Assembly (NCBI GenBank): GCA_003990745.1
Contig: RBNI01006368.1
Coordinates: forward strand, 1 to 11,411
Source: Jimgerdemannia flammicorona
Taxonomy: Eukaryota > Mucoromycota > Endogonomycetes > Endogonales > Endogonaceae
DNA length: 11,411 nucleotides
Direction of reading: 5' to 3'
Position 1 is the stretch's first letter, and every line of letters starts with the position of its first letter. This document shows, one piece after another, positions 1 through 9,734 of the stretch. The notes below the pieces were generated by a model. That model worked only from the letters and a program-made list of their open reading frames with translations. It made no database searches and was not told where the DNA came from. The translations under genes were made by a program, and so were the position numbers.

Positions 1-382
1 TCTACCTGATGAAAGGCCACTTTGTCTAACACTATCTCTACCCTTCCACCACTCTGTTCATAGATCCTTGCCACCAAACTGTGACATCACCCCCCTGAGA
101 ACCCCAACCCACCCACCATCTAGTCAGCAGATCTCCCAACAACTTCTTCCACTGTAATACCTTCTCCTGTAGCCCCATCTGCTGCCTCTTCTCGAATACA
201 AAAAGCCAATGTCTAGTCAGTCCCACCCACACTGCTAACACCCACCCTATAGTGAGCCAACTATCACCTACACCACCCACTAGCCAAGATCTCAAGTCTT
301 CCCAGCAGTCTCCCACACCTGCCAGCCTATACTCCATACCCAGTCTATTCCCTATTTCTATCCAAAAGTCCCCCAAAATCTC

Positions 383-454
383 ACACTCTCTTAGCCAGTA
401 TTCTGGCATCTGCATAAGTCCTCCAGCTTGCCCTACATTGTAATACTCCTTACA
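383..454 (-). other. C-terminal zinc motif of left ORF2, two ligands lost
   Basis: The right copy shows C-x2-C-x14-H-x4-C at the same place. Here the pattern is C-x2-Y-x14-Y-x4-C: Cys to Tyr at 443-445 and His to Tyr at 398-400. Both are single transitions (TGT to TAT and CAT to TAT) in TpG/CpA context. The surrounding pattern, with W-x-M and T-G-H-L upstream and P-E-[HY]-W-L-R-E-C at the end, resembles the zinc-binding region found at the C-terminus of L1-like and plant LINE reverse transcriptases (zf-RVT type). That assignment is from pattern recognition only. Confidence 0.65.
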
Positions 455-1389
455 ATCTAAATGGCCACTGTCTACCAGATGCCCAGTATAGTAATTCAAC
501 ATGACATTTCTCCATAGCATTTGCCACCATACCACTCAGAACTTGGAAGGAAGCCACCTTTGCACCTCAGCACTCTATGACCAGATATCTGCTCAGTCCC
601 ACTCCTCGCTGATCCCTGCTGCCTGCCAGCCACTTGGCCAAAGATCCTGGCCAAGACCCTGCTAACACTCCACTCTATCTCCAATATCAAATTCAGCAAG
701 TGAAGCACCCCCCAGTAGCAGTCTATCCCATCACCACATATTGGGACCCCACATTACCTCCCCCTTATTACCTTGTCAGTGCAGGCCAATTTGGTGTGCT
801 CTATCTACCACCCTCTACCAAAAGCCCTTAAACTGTAGCCGCTGATTTCTATTCAGCCCTACCAAAGAGAGCAGATCTCTCAAAGACCCTCAAGGGGAGG
901 TTCTCATCTCCCACACCTTCTGCAGCAATGGCACCCAACCCCCTCTCTGTAGTTCAGCAGCTCTCTTCAACCACCAGGCTCACAGACAGTGCAACCTCTT
1001 AGTGAAATCCATAAGGCCAAGACCTCTCCTGACCACCAGTGTTGCAAGAGTATCTCAACTGATCTGAGATCTCCTCCCTGCCAAAATCCAATCTCTAGCC
1101 ACCTTCATCAGCCTCTTCATCACCCAAGCTGGGAAGTCTAAGTGATAGGCCATATATCATAGCTTGGGGAACCAGTAGACATTCAGAATTGACACCTGCC
1201 CTATCAGAGAGATATAGCGGCCTCCCCAACCTTGAAGGGCTTCCCCCCAAATGGTCACTCTGCTCTCCCACCACACTCATAGCAAGACAGAACCATATAT
1301 GGAAAGGAAGATACCTAGATACTATACCACCTTGCTAGTAGGGACAATTGTTCCAATGACATCCCCACCCACTAGTCCATTCCCTAGCA

Positions 1390-2320
1390 CCATTGTCTCA
1401 CACTTATACTAGTTGAGCTTCACCCCAGAGTGAGCCTCATACCATTCCACTGTCCTCTTAAGTGTCTCAACATCTACCACTGACTCAAGTCCAACCACTA
1501 TATCATCAGTAAAGGCCCCCACCTTCCACACTATACCATATATAGAGAGCTCTGCCACCTTCTGGCAAATCCTATCTATCAAAGGCTCTAATGAAAAGAT
1601 ATAGAGAATAGGGGACAGAGGGTCCCCCTGAGGAACTCCTCTTTCTAAGGAAAATGCCAGACTTCAGTAACTATTATACATCAGCACTGCCCAACTGCTC
1701 TCTAGTAGATTCAATATAGAAGCTCGAAATCTTGGGGAAACACTAATTTGATCCAACACCTTGCCCAACCAAACTCACTGTATATGGTCATAGGTCTTCT
1801 CCTAGTTCAAAAAGACCAACCTTTCATCCAGTCTACAAGCCCAGGCCCCTTCAATGACACCATATACCCATGCAGTCTCATCCCTTATAAGTCTGCCCCC
1901 AATAAAGCCCCACTGCTCCTCCCCCAGCACCTGTTGGGCAACTTTCTGCAGCCTTGCGACAATCACCTTAGTCACCATCTTCCTGTCCATATCCAGAAGT
2001 ATGATTGGTCTCCAATTCTTCCAGTCCTCCCTCCTTCCCTTGTCTTTATATAATAAGGCCACCAGCCTGAGGTCCTGCTCTCCAACCCACTCACCACTCA
2101 GAAGAACATGGTTACAGAGAGCAGCCATCTCACCCAAAACTCCAGAGACCTTCACCATCTTCTTCCAGAAGTCCCACAGTAACCCATCCTCCCCTGGTGC
2201 CATTCCAAGCTTAGTTGCCACAAGGACACTCTGGATCTCCTCTCCTTGCACTGGTAAGATCAAGTCCCCCAGTTCTGCTACTTGCGGTGGCCCCCACTCC
2301 TCTAGTGTATCTTCAATCAC
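1390..2320 (-). other. Reverse transcriptase domain of left ORF2 (damaged)
   Basis: The domain opens with APGEDGL, followed by a W-K-N-W-R-P-I-I-L-L block and GFIGGRLIRDE, the usual N-terminal half of LINE polymerases. Motif A reads VFL-N, stop, EKTYD: the catalytic Asp is Asn (1,805-1,807) and the next codon is TAG (1,802-1,804). Further on, VPQGDPLSPILY (near 1,610-1,640) and FTDDIVVG (F-T-D-D at 1,502-1,513) are intact. After motif C, two more stops replace residues that are sense codons in the right copy, a Trp and an Arg. The right copy shows the opposite pattern, with motif A kept and motif C damaged. Confidence 0.9.
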
Positions 2321-2941
2321 CTCCTCATCTGCACCCCCTTCTCCCTCACTCTACAAACCCTACCATCTCTCCTTCAAAACCCCTAAGATTTGTTGTGTGC
2401 TATGCACCATATCCCCCTCGGTATCTAAGACTCCATCTCACTGATATCACACCCTCCTAGCTTTGAGGAGTCTTGACAAGTACCTAGTAGGCCACTCACC
2501 CTCCTCAAGCCCCTGCCACTGTAGCCTGGCAGCTATTCCTCACATATGAGTCTCCTCCTCCTCTCACAACACCTGTTGCAGTTCCACTATCTCCAATTTC
2601 TCCCACTCTATCCTCCAATCCTCCACTCTATCAGAAGTAAGCAAATCTGTCCAATCCATTTGCAGTCTCCTCAGCCTACTAGAAGCACACCTTGTGCACT
2701 TCCTTCTCTATCTCCCCACTTCTCTACCAGCTCCTCTCCAATAGACCCTTGTAGTCTCTTTCAATCTCATCCAATGGATACCCACAGACAAACCCTTATG
2801 CCTCTAGGTGAAAACCTTCACCTGAATGTCCTCCACCCATGAGTCCCACAACCCCTTCTCAGCCAGCAGGGAGGAGTTAAGGCACCAATATCTGGGTCCA
2901 TCTCCACTCCCCCCAAACTGCCTCTGCCCCAATAGTCCCCA

Positions 2942-3622
2942 GTAATCAGACTATGGGCACCACTCCACCTCCAATGTCTTCCAAATATCTGAACCCCAAC
3001 ACTCAGCCATCAGAATCCAGTCAATCTTTGTACCCAAGCCATTCACCCAATGTGTGTAGACCCTGGTGTTGCCCCACCATGTTCTGCCCATATCCCCTAA
3101 GGAGCTCAAATTCTCTACCTCCTCCCATGTATCCAGACCTCCACTTCTCCCCCCTGCATTCCTCTCTCTATCAGTTCTGTCTAGATGCTGATCCTGAACC
3201 ATATTAAAGTCCCCACCAAGAATATCGACCCCTTCCTCCAAGAGAGTACCCTCCTCTAGCAGCTCCTTAATTCATGCAGTCCTCTCGCCCCTAACTGCTA
3301 GGCAGTAGTAAGAGCCAACCCTCACCAACTCCCACCCTGGCCAATGCCAATCTCCCCAGACCAAGTGATCACCCCAGCTCCTGATTCCCCCCAAGTTTCC
3401 TCTACCTTTCCTCACCAGAATCGTCACTTTTCCAAACCAAGCAGTAGCCTCACCCCATTCTCTAGTCTACTCTATCTGATCATCCTCATTCTTACACTGT
3501 ATATTCTGTAGTAAAAAGAGATCAGCCTCCAATCCCTTGAGCCAAGTAAAAATGTTCTTATGCTGCCCAGATCCCCTTAACCCATTTACATTTAAAGAGA
3601 AAATGTTGGTTGTACTGTTCAT
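2942..3622 (-). other. APE-type endonuclease domain of left ORF2 (damaged)
   Basis: Recognisable blocks in order are LNVNGL near the start (the Asn-bearing motif of L1 endonucleases), LLQ-N at about 3,503-3,511, GGDFNMV, GTKIDWIL (compare KIDHIL-type motifs of L1) and S-D-Y at 2,942-2,950. The family normally has Glu after LLQ and His in the final SDH. Here these are Asn and Tyr, and a TAG at 2,951-2,953 sits just before the SDY. The stretch from about 3,241 to 2,954 reads open and carries GDFN and KIDWIL. Between about 3,466 and 3,242 the frame is broken. The family assignment rests on motif order and spacing, not on a database search. Confidence 0.8.
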
Positions 3623-3653
3623 AAGAAATAATATTATATAGTGATCCCATCCT

Positions 3654-5700
3654 CTACAAGTCCACATTTGGCTCCTCCTGCATCAAGTCTAAGTTATATT
3701 CAGCAGCTAGTTCCCTTTCTCCAGCTTCCCATGCCTCCAATCCTCCTAGAAGTTCCACCATCACCCCATCTTCTCTCTCCTCAAAGTCCTCACAATACTC
3801 CAGACAGGCCTCTTGCCAGAGCTGTAAACCATGACACTCTGTCCAACAGTAGGCAGCCTGCTCACCAGCAACAACCCCCAGCTCCACCTTCCTCACCTCA
3901 TCAACCTCATATCCCTCCTCCTCCAGGAAGATCACAAGAATCTCCACCTTCAGTACCTCCACTACTCCATCTCTGTGCAGAATCTGCACCCAATGCTCCT
4001 CAGGCATTACACATAGGTCTACTTCTCCCAACACCTCAGCCATGAGATTATCCATCACCTTGCTCATCCACAGCAGGTTCCCCACCTCCTTCCCTTATGG
4101 AGTCCCCAGCCATCCTGCATCCAACATCATGGTATCAGCTCCTATACTGGCAGCCTCATCCCACTCCTCCTCTGGGACATCCACTAGCTCATCCTTGCCA
4201 ACTGCCACCACCTGGCCCCCTTTTGCCACATCAGAAACCCCAAAGTATACTTGCAGGGCCCCCTGCATCAGTACATCTTCTGCTACTCCTCTCTTCACCA
4301 CTGGGCCCCTTCTGATAAGGGGGGGGGGGGGGGGTGGTATCCAACTTCTGCTCCCAGATCTCGAATGTACCATCTATATAGGGGTCCTTGTTCGGCACCT
4401 TCCCAGCCTCTTTCTTGTTTGCCTCTACCTTCTCTCCTCTTTTACTAGCCCATATACTAGCTTTGATGCCTCCAGACTCCTCAGTTCTATCTACTTTCTT
4501 CTTAGCCTCTCCTCTCATACTTGCCAATAGCTCTCTCTGCCTCATGTACCCCTGGGCCCACTCCCACTGCTTCTTGTCAGTTCAAATCTGCTTTCCATCA
4601 ATAATCTCCAGATATGTCGACTCCTCATACAATTTCCAGGCCTTTGCCCTCCTCTCAACAGTACCACTCAACTCCTCCAGAGCCTCCAACAAGTCCTCTT
4701 CCTCCTCTTCATTCCCTCGCACCCTTGACACCTTATAGACAAAAGCCCCCCACATCAATACTGAGGGCCAGTCACTTATCTTCCCTGTGGCCTCTCTTCC
4801 TGCCAGTCTAATCCTCACATCCACATCACTAGTTCTAATGGATGTCCTCTTCCACACCTAGAAACTGACATCTACCACATCACCATACTCTGCCATCACC
4901 ACCTCCACCTTCCTCCTAGTCTCCTCTTTCATCACTGTAGGCACCCCCTTTACCGACAGCTGTACCACCCTGGGGTCCCACCTCAGGCAGCACATCATGG
5001 AGACCGCTACCTCCCCAACTGTCACTCTATTCTTCAGAGCCTCTTCCAGTAGGCTCACCTCCTCAAAGCCCACCTCGACCCCCTCCAGGCCCTTCAGAAA
5101 CTTCACTGAGGCAGCCCCAGCTATCTGCTTCGAGATAAGCCATCACTGCCAAGCCTTGGAAGCACAGTGTTACTGCAAACTCTGAGATTGACTTCCTGAG
5201 TAATGGAGCCACTACCAGCCCCATTACACTATCGGCCAGATCCCCCTTCTGCATCGAGAACCCCTGCTCCACACCTCCATCAACTGTCACATCTCTTTTT
5301 TTTTCCCAATTGCCTGTCATACTGCCATCAGCAGTCCCACCCCCAGCCATAGCCCCTCCAGCACCTATGCTTGCATCCCCTGCCTGAGTCTCTCCCCCCC
5401 TCCCTAGGCTCTCCTTGCCTTTTCCCACAGCAGCACCAGCTCTAGATCCAGCTGGCCACCCACTCTCCTTCACCTTATCTGCAATACTTGGGGAGCCCAG
5501 CCTCCTCTCATTGCCACCAGACACCAGTCCACCTCCAGAGCCCTCACTACCCTTTGACCCTCCAAAGGCCCCCATCCTCAGACCATAACCCCTCCTGACA
5601 TTCTGCCAGCCAAAAGCCCCAGGTCCACCTGACCCAGCACACTTGTCAGAACACTTGCTCGATGATATTTTTATAATACCTTTTCTCCAAGTTGTATTGA
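3654..5700 (-). pseudogene. LINE ORF1 protein, broken (left copy)
   Basis: This first ORF of the element probably encoded the nucleic-acid-binding partner of the retrotransposon RNA. Three successive frames carry it. The first runs from about 5,700 to about 5,110 and is rich in Gly, Ser and Ala, apart from a more ordinary stretch at its end. A second frame runs from about 5,130 to the poly(C) tract near 4,334, with stops at 4,858-4,860 and 4,582-4,584. The third runs from the tract to a TAG at 3,654-3,656. In the second frame, near 4,860-4,990, a stretch containing LSVKGVP and then EYGDVVDV resembles an RRM-like fold, but this is weak. The last 140 residues are acidic and match the right copy closely. 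No CCHC knuckle was seen. The true start is unknown: an ATG at 5,756-5,758 falls in sequence of the right copy, and another lies at 5,573-5,575. Confidence 0.7.
4319..4334. repeat. 16-base G homopolymer (C16 on the ORF1 sense strand)
   Basis: A run of 16 G lies inside left-copy ORF1. At the matching place the right copy has only four C (CCCC in the context of ACTCCCCTACTG). On the sense strand the run reads as consecutive Pro codons. The reading frame of ORF1 differs on its two sides, so its expansion by slippage, or an assembly or base-calling error, accounts for one of the ORF1 frameshifts. Confidence 0.9.
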
Positions 5701-5735
5701 AAACCGTTGCTTGAGGTTGGCATAATATGAATTGT
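5650..5735. other. Junction between the two LINE copies
   Basis: This short stretch of somewhat higher A+T lies between the recognisable 5' part of the left copy and the start of similarity in the right copy. It could be left-copy 5' UTR, a remnant of the original insertion site, or filler. I could not identify a target-site duplication or promoter in it. Confidence 0.5.
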
Positions 5736-6493
5736 ACAGGAGAAAGGTTTTTACTCATAAAGACCCTTTTGCTGATGATATATTTGAAGTCTGGGAACTA
5801 GTTATTGATGACACTCCCCTACTGATCAGGTGGGGTCCAGCTGCAAGGGGTCAGATGATGGAGAATGTATTGATGAAGGGTGCTCAGCAGATATACTTTG
5901 GGGTTCCTGATGTTACAAAAGGTGGGCAGGTAGTGGCAGTTAGTGAGGATGAGCTGGTGAATGTCCCAGAGAAGAGGTGGGATGAGACTGCCAGTATAGG
6001 GGCAGATACCATGATACTGGATGTGAGAAGGCCAGGGATACCAGAAGGAAAGGAGGTGGGGAACCTGCTGTAGATGAGCAAGATGATGGATAACTTTGCA
6101 GCTGAGGAGTTGGGAGAAGTGGACTTGTGTGTAATGCCTGAGGAGCATTGGGTGCAGATTCTGTATAGAGATGGGGTAGTGGGGGCACTAAAGGCTAAGA
6201 TACTTGCAATCTTCCTGGAGAAGGAGGGTTATGAGATTGATAAAGAAAAGGAGGCTGAGTTGGTAGTCATTACTGGTGAGTGAGCTGCCTACTGTTGGGT
6301 GGAGCATCATGGTTTACAACTCTGGCAAGAGGTATGCCTGAAGTATTATGAGGATTTTGAGGAAAAAGAGGATGGGGCAATGGCTGAACTTCTGAATGGG
6401 CTGGAGGCACAGACAGTAGAAGAGAAAATACTAACTGCTGAACATGACTTGGACTTGGCACAGGAGGAGTTGAATGTAACTTGTAAAGGATGA
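5732..6493 (+). pseudogene. LINE ORF1 protein, 3' part (right copy, 5'-truncated)
   Basis: One frame runs through this stretch, broken only by stops at 6,071-6,073 (Trp in the left copy) and 6,281-6,283 (Gln in the left copy), and ends at TGA 6,491-6,493. The protein similarity to the left copy begins at KDP and includes FEVWE, GGQVVAV, ASIGADTM and MPEEHWVQIL. The C-terminal end is acidic and probably helical. The Gly-rich N-terminal part and the possible RRM-like part of the left copy are absent because the insertion is 5'-truncated. The apparent start at 5,732 is only the edge of the open frame, not a real initiation codon. The protein's function is not directly shown by any motif here. 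ORF1 identity rests on position upstream of ORF2. Confidence 0.75.
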
Positions 6494-6517
6494 GACAGAT
6501 ATTTAACATTATTCCTT

Positions 6518-7200
6518 ATAAATAGTATAACTAATATTTTCTCTCTAAATGTGAATGGGTTAAAGGGATCTGGGTAGCATAAGAATATTTTTACTTAGCT
6601 TAAGGATTTGAAAGCTGATCTCTTTTTACTGCAAGATATATGGTGTGAGGATGAGAAGGATCAGGTAGAGTGGACTAGAGAATGGGGAGGAGTTACTGCT
6701 TGAATTAGCAAAGTGGCAATTCTGGTGAGAAGGGGTAGAGGAGATTTGGGTGGAGTTAGGAGCTGGAGTGACTGATTGGTCTGGGGAGAATAGTGTCAAC
6801 CTGGTTGAGAGTCAGTGAGGGTTGGCTCCTACTACTGCCCTGCCACTAGGGGTGAGTGGATTGAGTGGGTTCAGGATCTTTTGAAGGAGGGTATTCTTTT
6901 GGAGAAAGGAGTGGATATCCTGGTAGGTGACTTTAATATGGTGCAGAATCCACAGTTAGATAGGACAGATGGCAGGAGGAGTGTAGGTAGAAGGAGTGGT
7001 GGGCTAGATGCCTAGGAGGAGGTGGAGAATCTGAGCTCCTTGAGAGATGTAGGCAGAACACAGTAGGGTGAGAAGAGAGTTTACACACACTGGGCATGAG
7101 GATTGACTGGATTCTGACTACTGAATGCTGGAGTATAGATGTTTGGAGGTCTCTGTAGGTGGAGTGGTATCTATGGTCTGATCACTGGGGACTCTTAGGG
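6518..7200 (+). other. APE-type endonuclease domain of right ORF2 (damaged)
   Basis: LNVNGL follows the lost start. LLQ-D (Asp at 6,635-6,637) stands where L1-type endonucleases normally have LLQ-E. A Y-Y-C-P-A block, an equivalent of the usual VYAP segment, precedes VGDFNMV at about 6,925-6,945. A 13-base deletion near 7,094-7,100 removes the bases between THW and IDWIL and shifts the frame. The catalytic S-D-H (7,177-7,185) is intact in the shifted frame, whereas the left copy has S-D-Y. Several TAG codons interrupt the stretch. Confidence 0.8.
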
Positions 7201-7799
7201 CAGAGGCAGTTTGGGGGAGAGTGGAGATAGACCTGGACATTAGTGTCTTAACTCCTCTCTGCTGACTGAGAAGGTATTGTGAGATCCATGGGTGGAGAAC
7301 ATCCAGGTGCAGATGGCTAGCTGGATATATGAAGGTTTACCTGTGGGTGTTTGATGGATGAGGTTGAAGAAGGCTGTGAGGGTTTATTGAGGAGAAGCTG
7401 GTAGGGAGGTTGGGAGGCAATGAAGGAAGAGAGTACAGTGTACTTCTAATAGGCTGCTTAGATTACAGATGGAGTGGGCTGATTTGATTTCTTCTGAAGA
7501 GGTGGGAGATTGGAGGCTGAAGCAAGTGAAATTGGAGATAGTGGAGCTACAACAGATATTGAGAGATAAGGAAGAGATTTATATGAAAGAAATGGCTACC
7601 AGACTAAGGTGGCAGGAGCTTGAGGAAGAGGAGAGGTCTACTAGATACTTGTCAAGGCTTCTCCAGGCTAGGAGAGTGCAATATCGATGGAATGGAATCC
7701 TTGATGGTGGTACATGGTATACAACTGATCTTGGGAGTACTGAAGGAGAGGTGGAGGGGTCTGTGGAGCAAGAAGGAAGGGGGTGTAGATGAGGAGGAA

Positions 7800-8790
7800 A
7801 TTGGTGACACACTGGAGGAGTGGGGACCACCATCGGTAGAGGGCCTTGAAGACTTGATACTGCCAGTCTGAGAGGAGGAAATCTATGGTATCCTAGTAGC
7901 GACTAAGCTCAGAATAGCACCAAGAGAGGATGGGCTACCTTGGGACTTTTGGAAGAAGATAGTGAAGGTCCCTGGAGTGTTAGGAGAGATGGCTGCTCTC
8001 TGTGACCATATTCTTCTGAATGGAAGGTGGGTTGGTAAGCAGAACTTAGGGCTGGTGGCCTTGTTGTATAAAGACAAGGAGAGGAGGGAGGATTAGAAGA
8101 ACTGGAGGCTGATTATACTTCTAGATATAGACAGGAAGATGGTGACCAAGGTGATTATTGTGAGGCTACAGAAGGTTGCCCAACAAGTGCTGGGTGAGGA
8201 GCAGTGGAGCTTTGTTGGAGGCAGGCTTATTAGAGATGGGACTGTCTGAGTTCATAGTATTATTGAAAGAGCAAGAGCTTATGGATTGGATGGGAGGTTA
8301 GTCTTTTTGGACCAGGAGAAGGCCTATGACCACATTCGGCAAGTGTAGCTAGGCAAGATACTAGATAGAATTGGTGTTCTCCTATGGTTTTGAGCTTCTA
8401 TATTGAACTTGTTGGAGGGGAGTAGGGCAGCTCTGATGTATAATGGTCACTGGGGTCTGGCATTCCACTTGGGTAGAGGAGTTTCTCAGAGAGACCCACT
8501 GTCTCCTATTCTCTATGCTCTTTTATTGAAACTTTTGATGGATAGGATATGGCAGAAGATGGTAGGGCTTTCTGTGTATAGTGTGGTGTGGAAGGTAGAG
8601 GTCTTTGTGGATAATATGGTAGTTGGTCTTAGCTTAGTGGCAGATGTGGAGGTACTTCAGAAGACTGTTGAATGGTACAAGATATACTCTGGGGTAAAAC
8701 TCAACTGGCATAAGTGTGAGACAATAGTGCTGGGGAATAGTCTAGTGGGAGGGGATGTTATTGGAATAATTGTCCCTACAGAAGAGGTGG
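7800..8790 (+). other. Reverse transcriptase domain of right ORF2 (damaged)
   Basis: Blocks in order are LEEWGPP, A-P-R-E-D-G-L, WDFWKK, VALLYKDK, a V-A-Q-Q-V-L-G-E-E-Q-W block, GGRLIRDG, then motif A as FLDQEKAYD with the catalytic Asp kept at 8,310-8,312. Next come GVSQRDPLSPILY, where the usual Gly of QGD is Arg, and motif C as F-V-D-N at 8,604-8,615, where the second catalytic Asp is Asn. Shortly after, YSGVKLNW and VVRYLGIF match the left copy and mark the end of the palm. Stops occur between blocks before 8,400. From 8,403 to 8,846 the frame is open. Confidence 0.9.
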
Positions 8791-9662
8791 TGAGGTATCT
8801 AGGCATCTTCCTCTCTGTATATAGTTCTGTCTTACCACAGATATAGTAGGAGAGGAGGGTGACCATTTGGGGGGAGGCTCTGAGAGGTTGGGGAGGTCAC
8901 CACATCTCCCTAGCAGGTTGGGTATTGATTCTGAATATCTACTGGTTCCCCAAGCTATGGTATATTGCTTATCATTTGGACTTTCTAGCTTGGGTGGTAA
9001 AGAGGCTCATGAAACTGACTAGAGATTGGATTTGGGCAGAGAGGTAGTCCCAGATCAGTTGGAACACTCTTGCAATACCAGTGGTTTGAAGAGGGCTAGG
9101 CCTAGTGGATTTTTCTAAGTGGCTACATTGTCTATAAGCTTGGTGGTTGAAAAGAGCTGTTGAATTGTAAGGAGGAGGTTAGGTACCTCTGATGCAGAAG
9201 GTGTGAGAGATGAGATTCTCTCTGTGAGGATCCTCAGGAGATTTGCTATCTCTGGTGGGTCTGGATGAAAGCCAATGGCTATAGTATAAGGGCTTCTGGT
9301 GAGGGGTGGCAGATGGAGCATACTGAATAGGCCTACACTGACAAAGCAATGAGAGGGAGTTGTTGTGGGGTCCAGTTATATGGCAATGGGACTGGCTGCT
9401 TCTAGGGAGTATTCTACTTACTGAGTTTGATATTAGTGATAGAGTGGAATATCAGCAGAGACTTGGACAGGATTTATGGCCAAGTAGTTGGCAAGCAGTG
9501 GGGATTGGTAAGGAGTAGGACTGGGCAGGAGTCTGGTCATAGAGTGTTGAGGTACAGAGATGGCTTTCTCCCAAGTTCTGAGTGGTATAGTAGAGGATAC
9601 TGCAGAGAAATATTATGTTGAATTTCTATACTGGACATCTGGTAGATAGTGGTCAATTAGAT

Positions 9663-9734
9663 TGTAAGGAGTGTTATAATGTCAGGCAAGTTGGGAGATT
9701 TGTGCAGATGCCAGAACATTGGCTGAGAGAGTGT
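9663..9734 (+). other. C-terminal C-x2-C-x14-H-x4-C zinc motif (right copy, ligands intact)
   Basis: In the frame beginning D-C-K-E-C, Cys codons at 9,663-9,665 and 9,672-9,674, His at 9,717-9,719 and Cys at 9,732-9,734 give a regular CCHC pattern. A TGA follows seven codons after the last Cys, which is probably a mutated Trp because the left copy reads FW there. Such a zinc motif at the C-terminus of ORF2, after the polymerase and with no RNase H, is characteristic of L1-like elements. Confidence 0.7.

Larger units (their letters stand above)
1..3622 (-). pseudogene. LINE ORF2 polyprotein: endonuclease, reverse transcriptase, zinc motif (left copy, broken)
   Basis: This is the catalytic ORF of the element, needed for nicking the target and copying the RNA into DNA. 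The likely start is the ATG at 3,620-3,622, 31 bases after the ORF1 stop, and LNVNGL follows almost at once. Domain order is APE endonuclease (about 3,620-2,940), a linker with charged helices (about 2,900-2,460), reverse transcriptase (about 2,320-1,390), a thumb-like region containing WFPKLWYMAYHLDFPAW (near 1,170), and a C-terminal zinc region (454-383). A TAG at 38-40 may be a mutation rather than the natural end. Stops include 2,951-2,953 and 1,802-1,804. Motif C of the polymerase (F-T-D-D) is intact, but the motif A Asp has become Asn. It is inactive. Confidence 0.88.
1..4390 (-). repeat. Left arm of the long inverted repeat
   Basis: This stretch is the reverse complement of about 5,735-10,116. 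Paired anchors show colinearity: the zinc motif (454 with 9,663), polymerase motif C (1,513 with 8,604), endonuclease SDH/SDY (2,950 with 7,177), ORF2 start (3,622 with 6,518) and the ORF1 KDP (4,389 with 5,759). The coordinate sums rise only from 10,117 to 10,148, so net length difference is about 31 bases over 3.9 kb. Identity is high enough to read by eye but not near-perfect. Confidence 0.85.
1..5700 (-). mobile_element. L1-like LINE, left copy (degenerate; 3' end outside window)
   Basis: This is a two-ORF non-LTR retrotransposon read from about 5.7 kb down to base 1. ORF1 is followed by ORF2 with endonuclease, reverse transcriptase and a terminal zinc motif. Base 1 matches right-copy base 10,116, so only about 125 bases of the 3' end, including any poly(A), are missing. 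The 5' boundary is uncertain (about 5,650-5,720). It extends about 1.3 kb further 5' than the right copy and may be near full length, but no promoter or 5' UTR could be identified. Stops and frameshifts throughout show it is inactive. It keeps more CpG (about 13 in bases 1-4,390 by eye) than the right copy (about 4), so it looks less heavily mutated. Confidence 0.9.

Noticed and set aside
1748..2842. Plus-strand open frames rich in Pro, Ser and Leu in the left half
   Set aside because: They are mirror images of the minus-strand LINE polymerase and linker. The high C and T content leaves few stops on the plus strand, and no conserved domain appears in them.
4319..4334. G-quadruplex or programmed frameshift signal
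   Set aside because: The run is absent from the other copy and lies in a dead ORF, so slippage or sequencing error is simpler.
7469..7792. Independent small gene for a charged helical protein
   Set aside because: The stretch aligns with the linker between endonuclease and polymerase in the left copy, in the reading order expected for ORF2.
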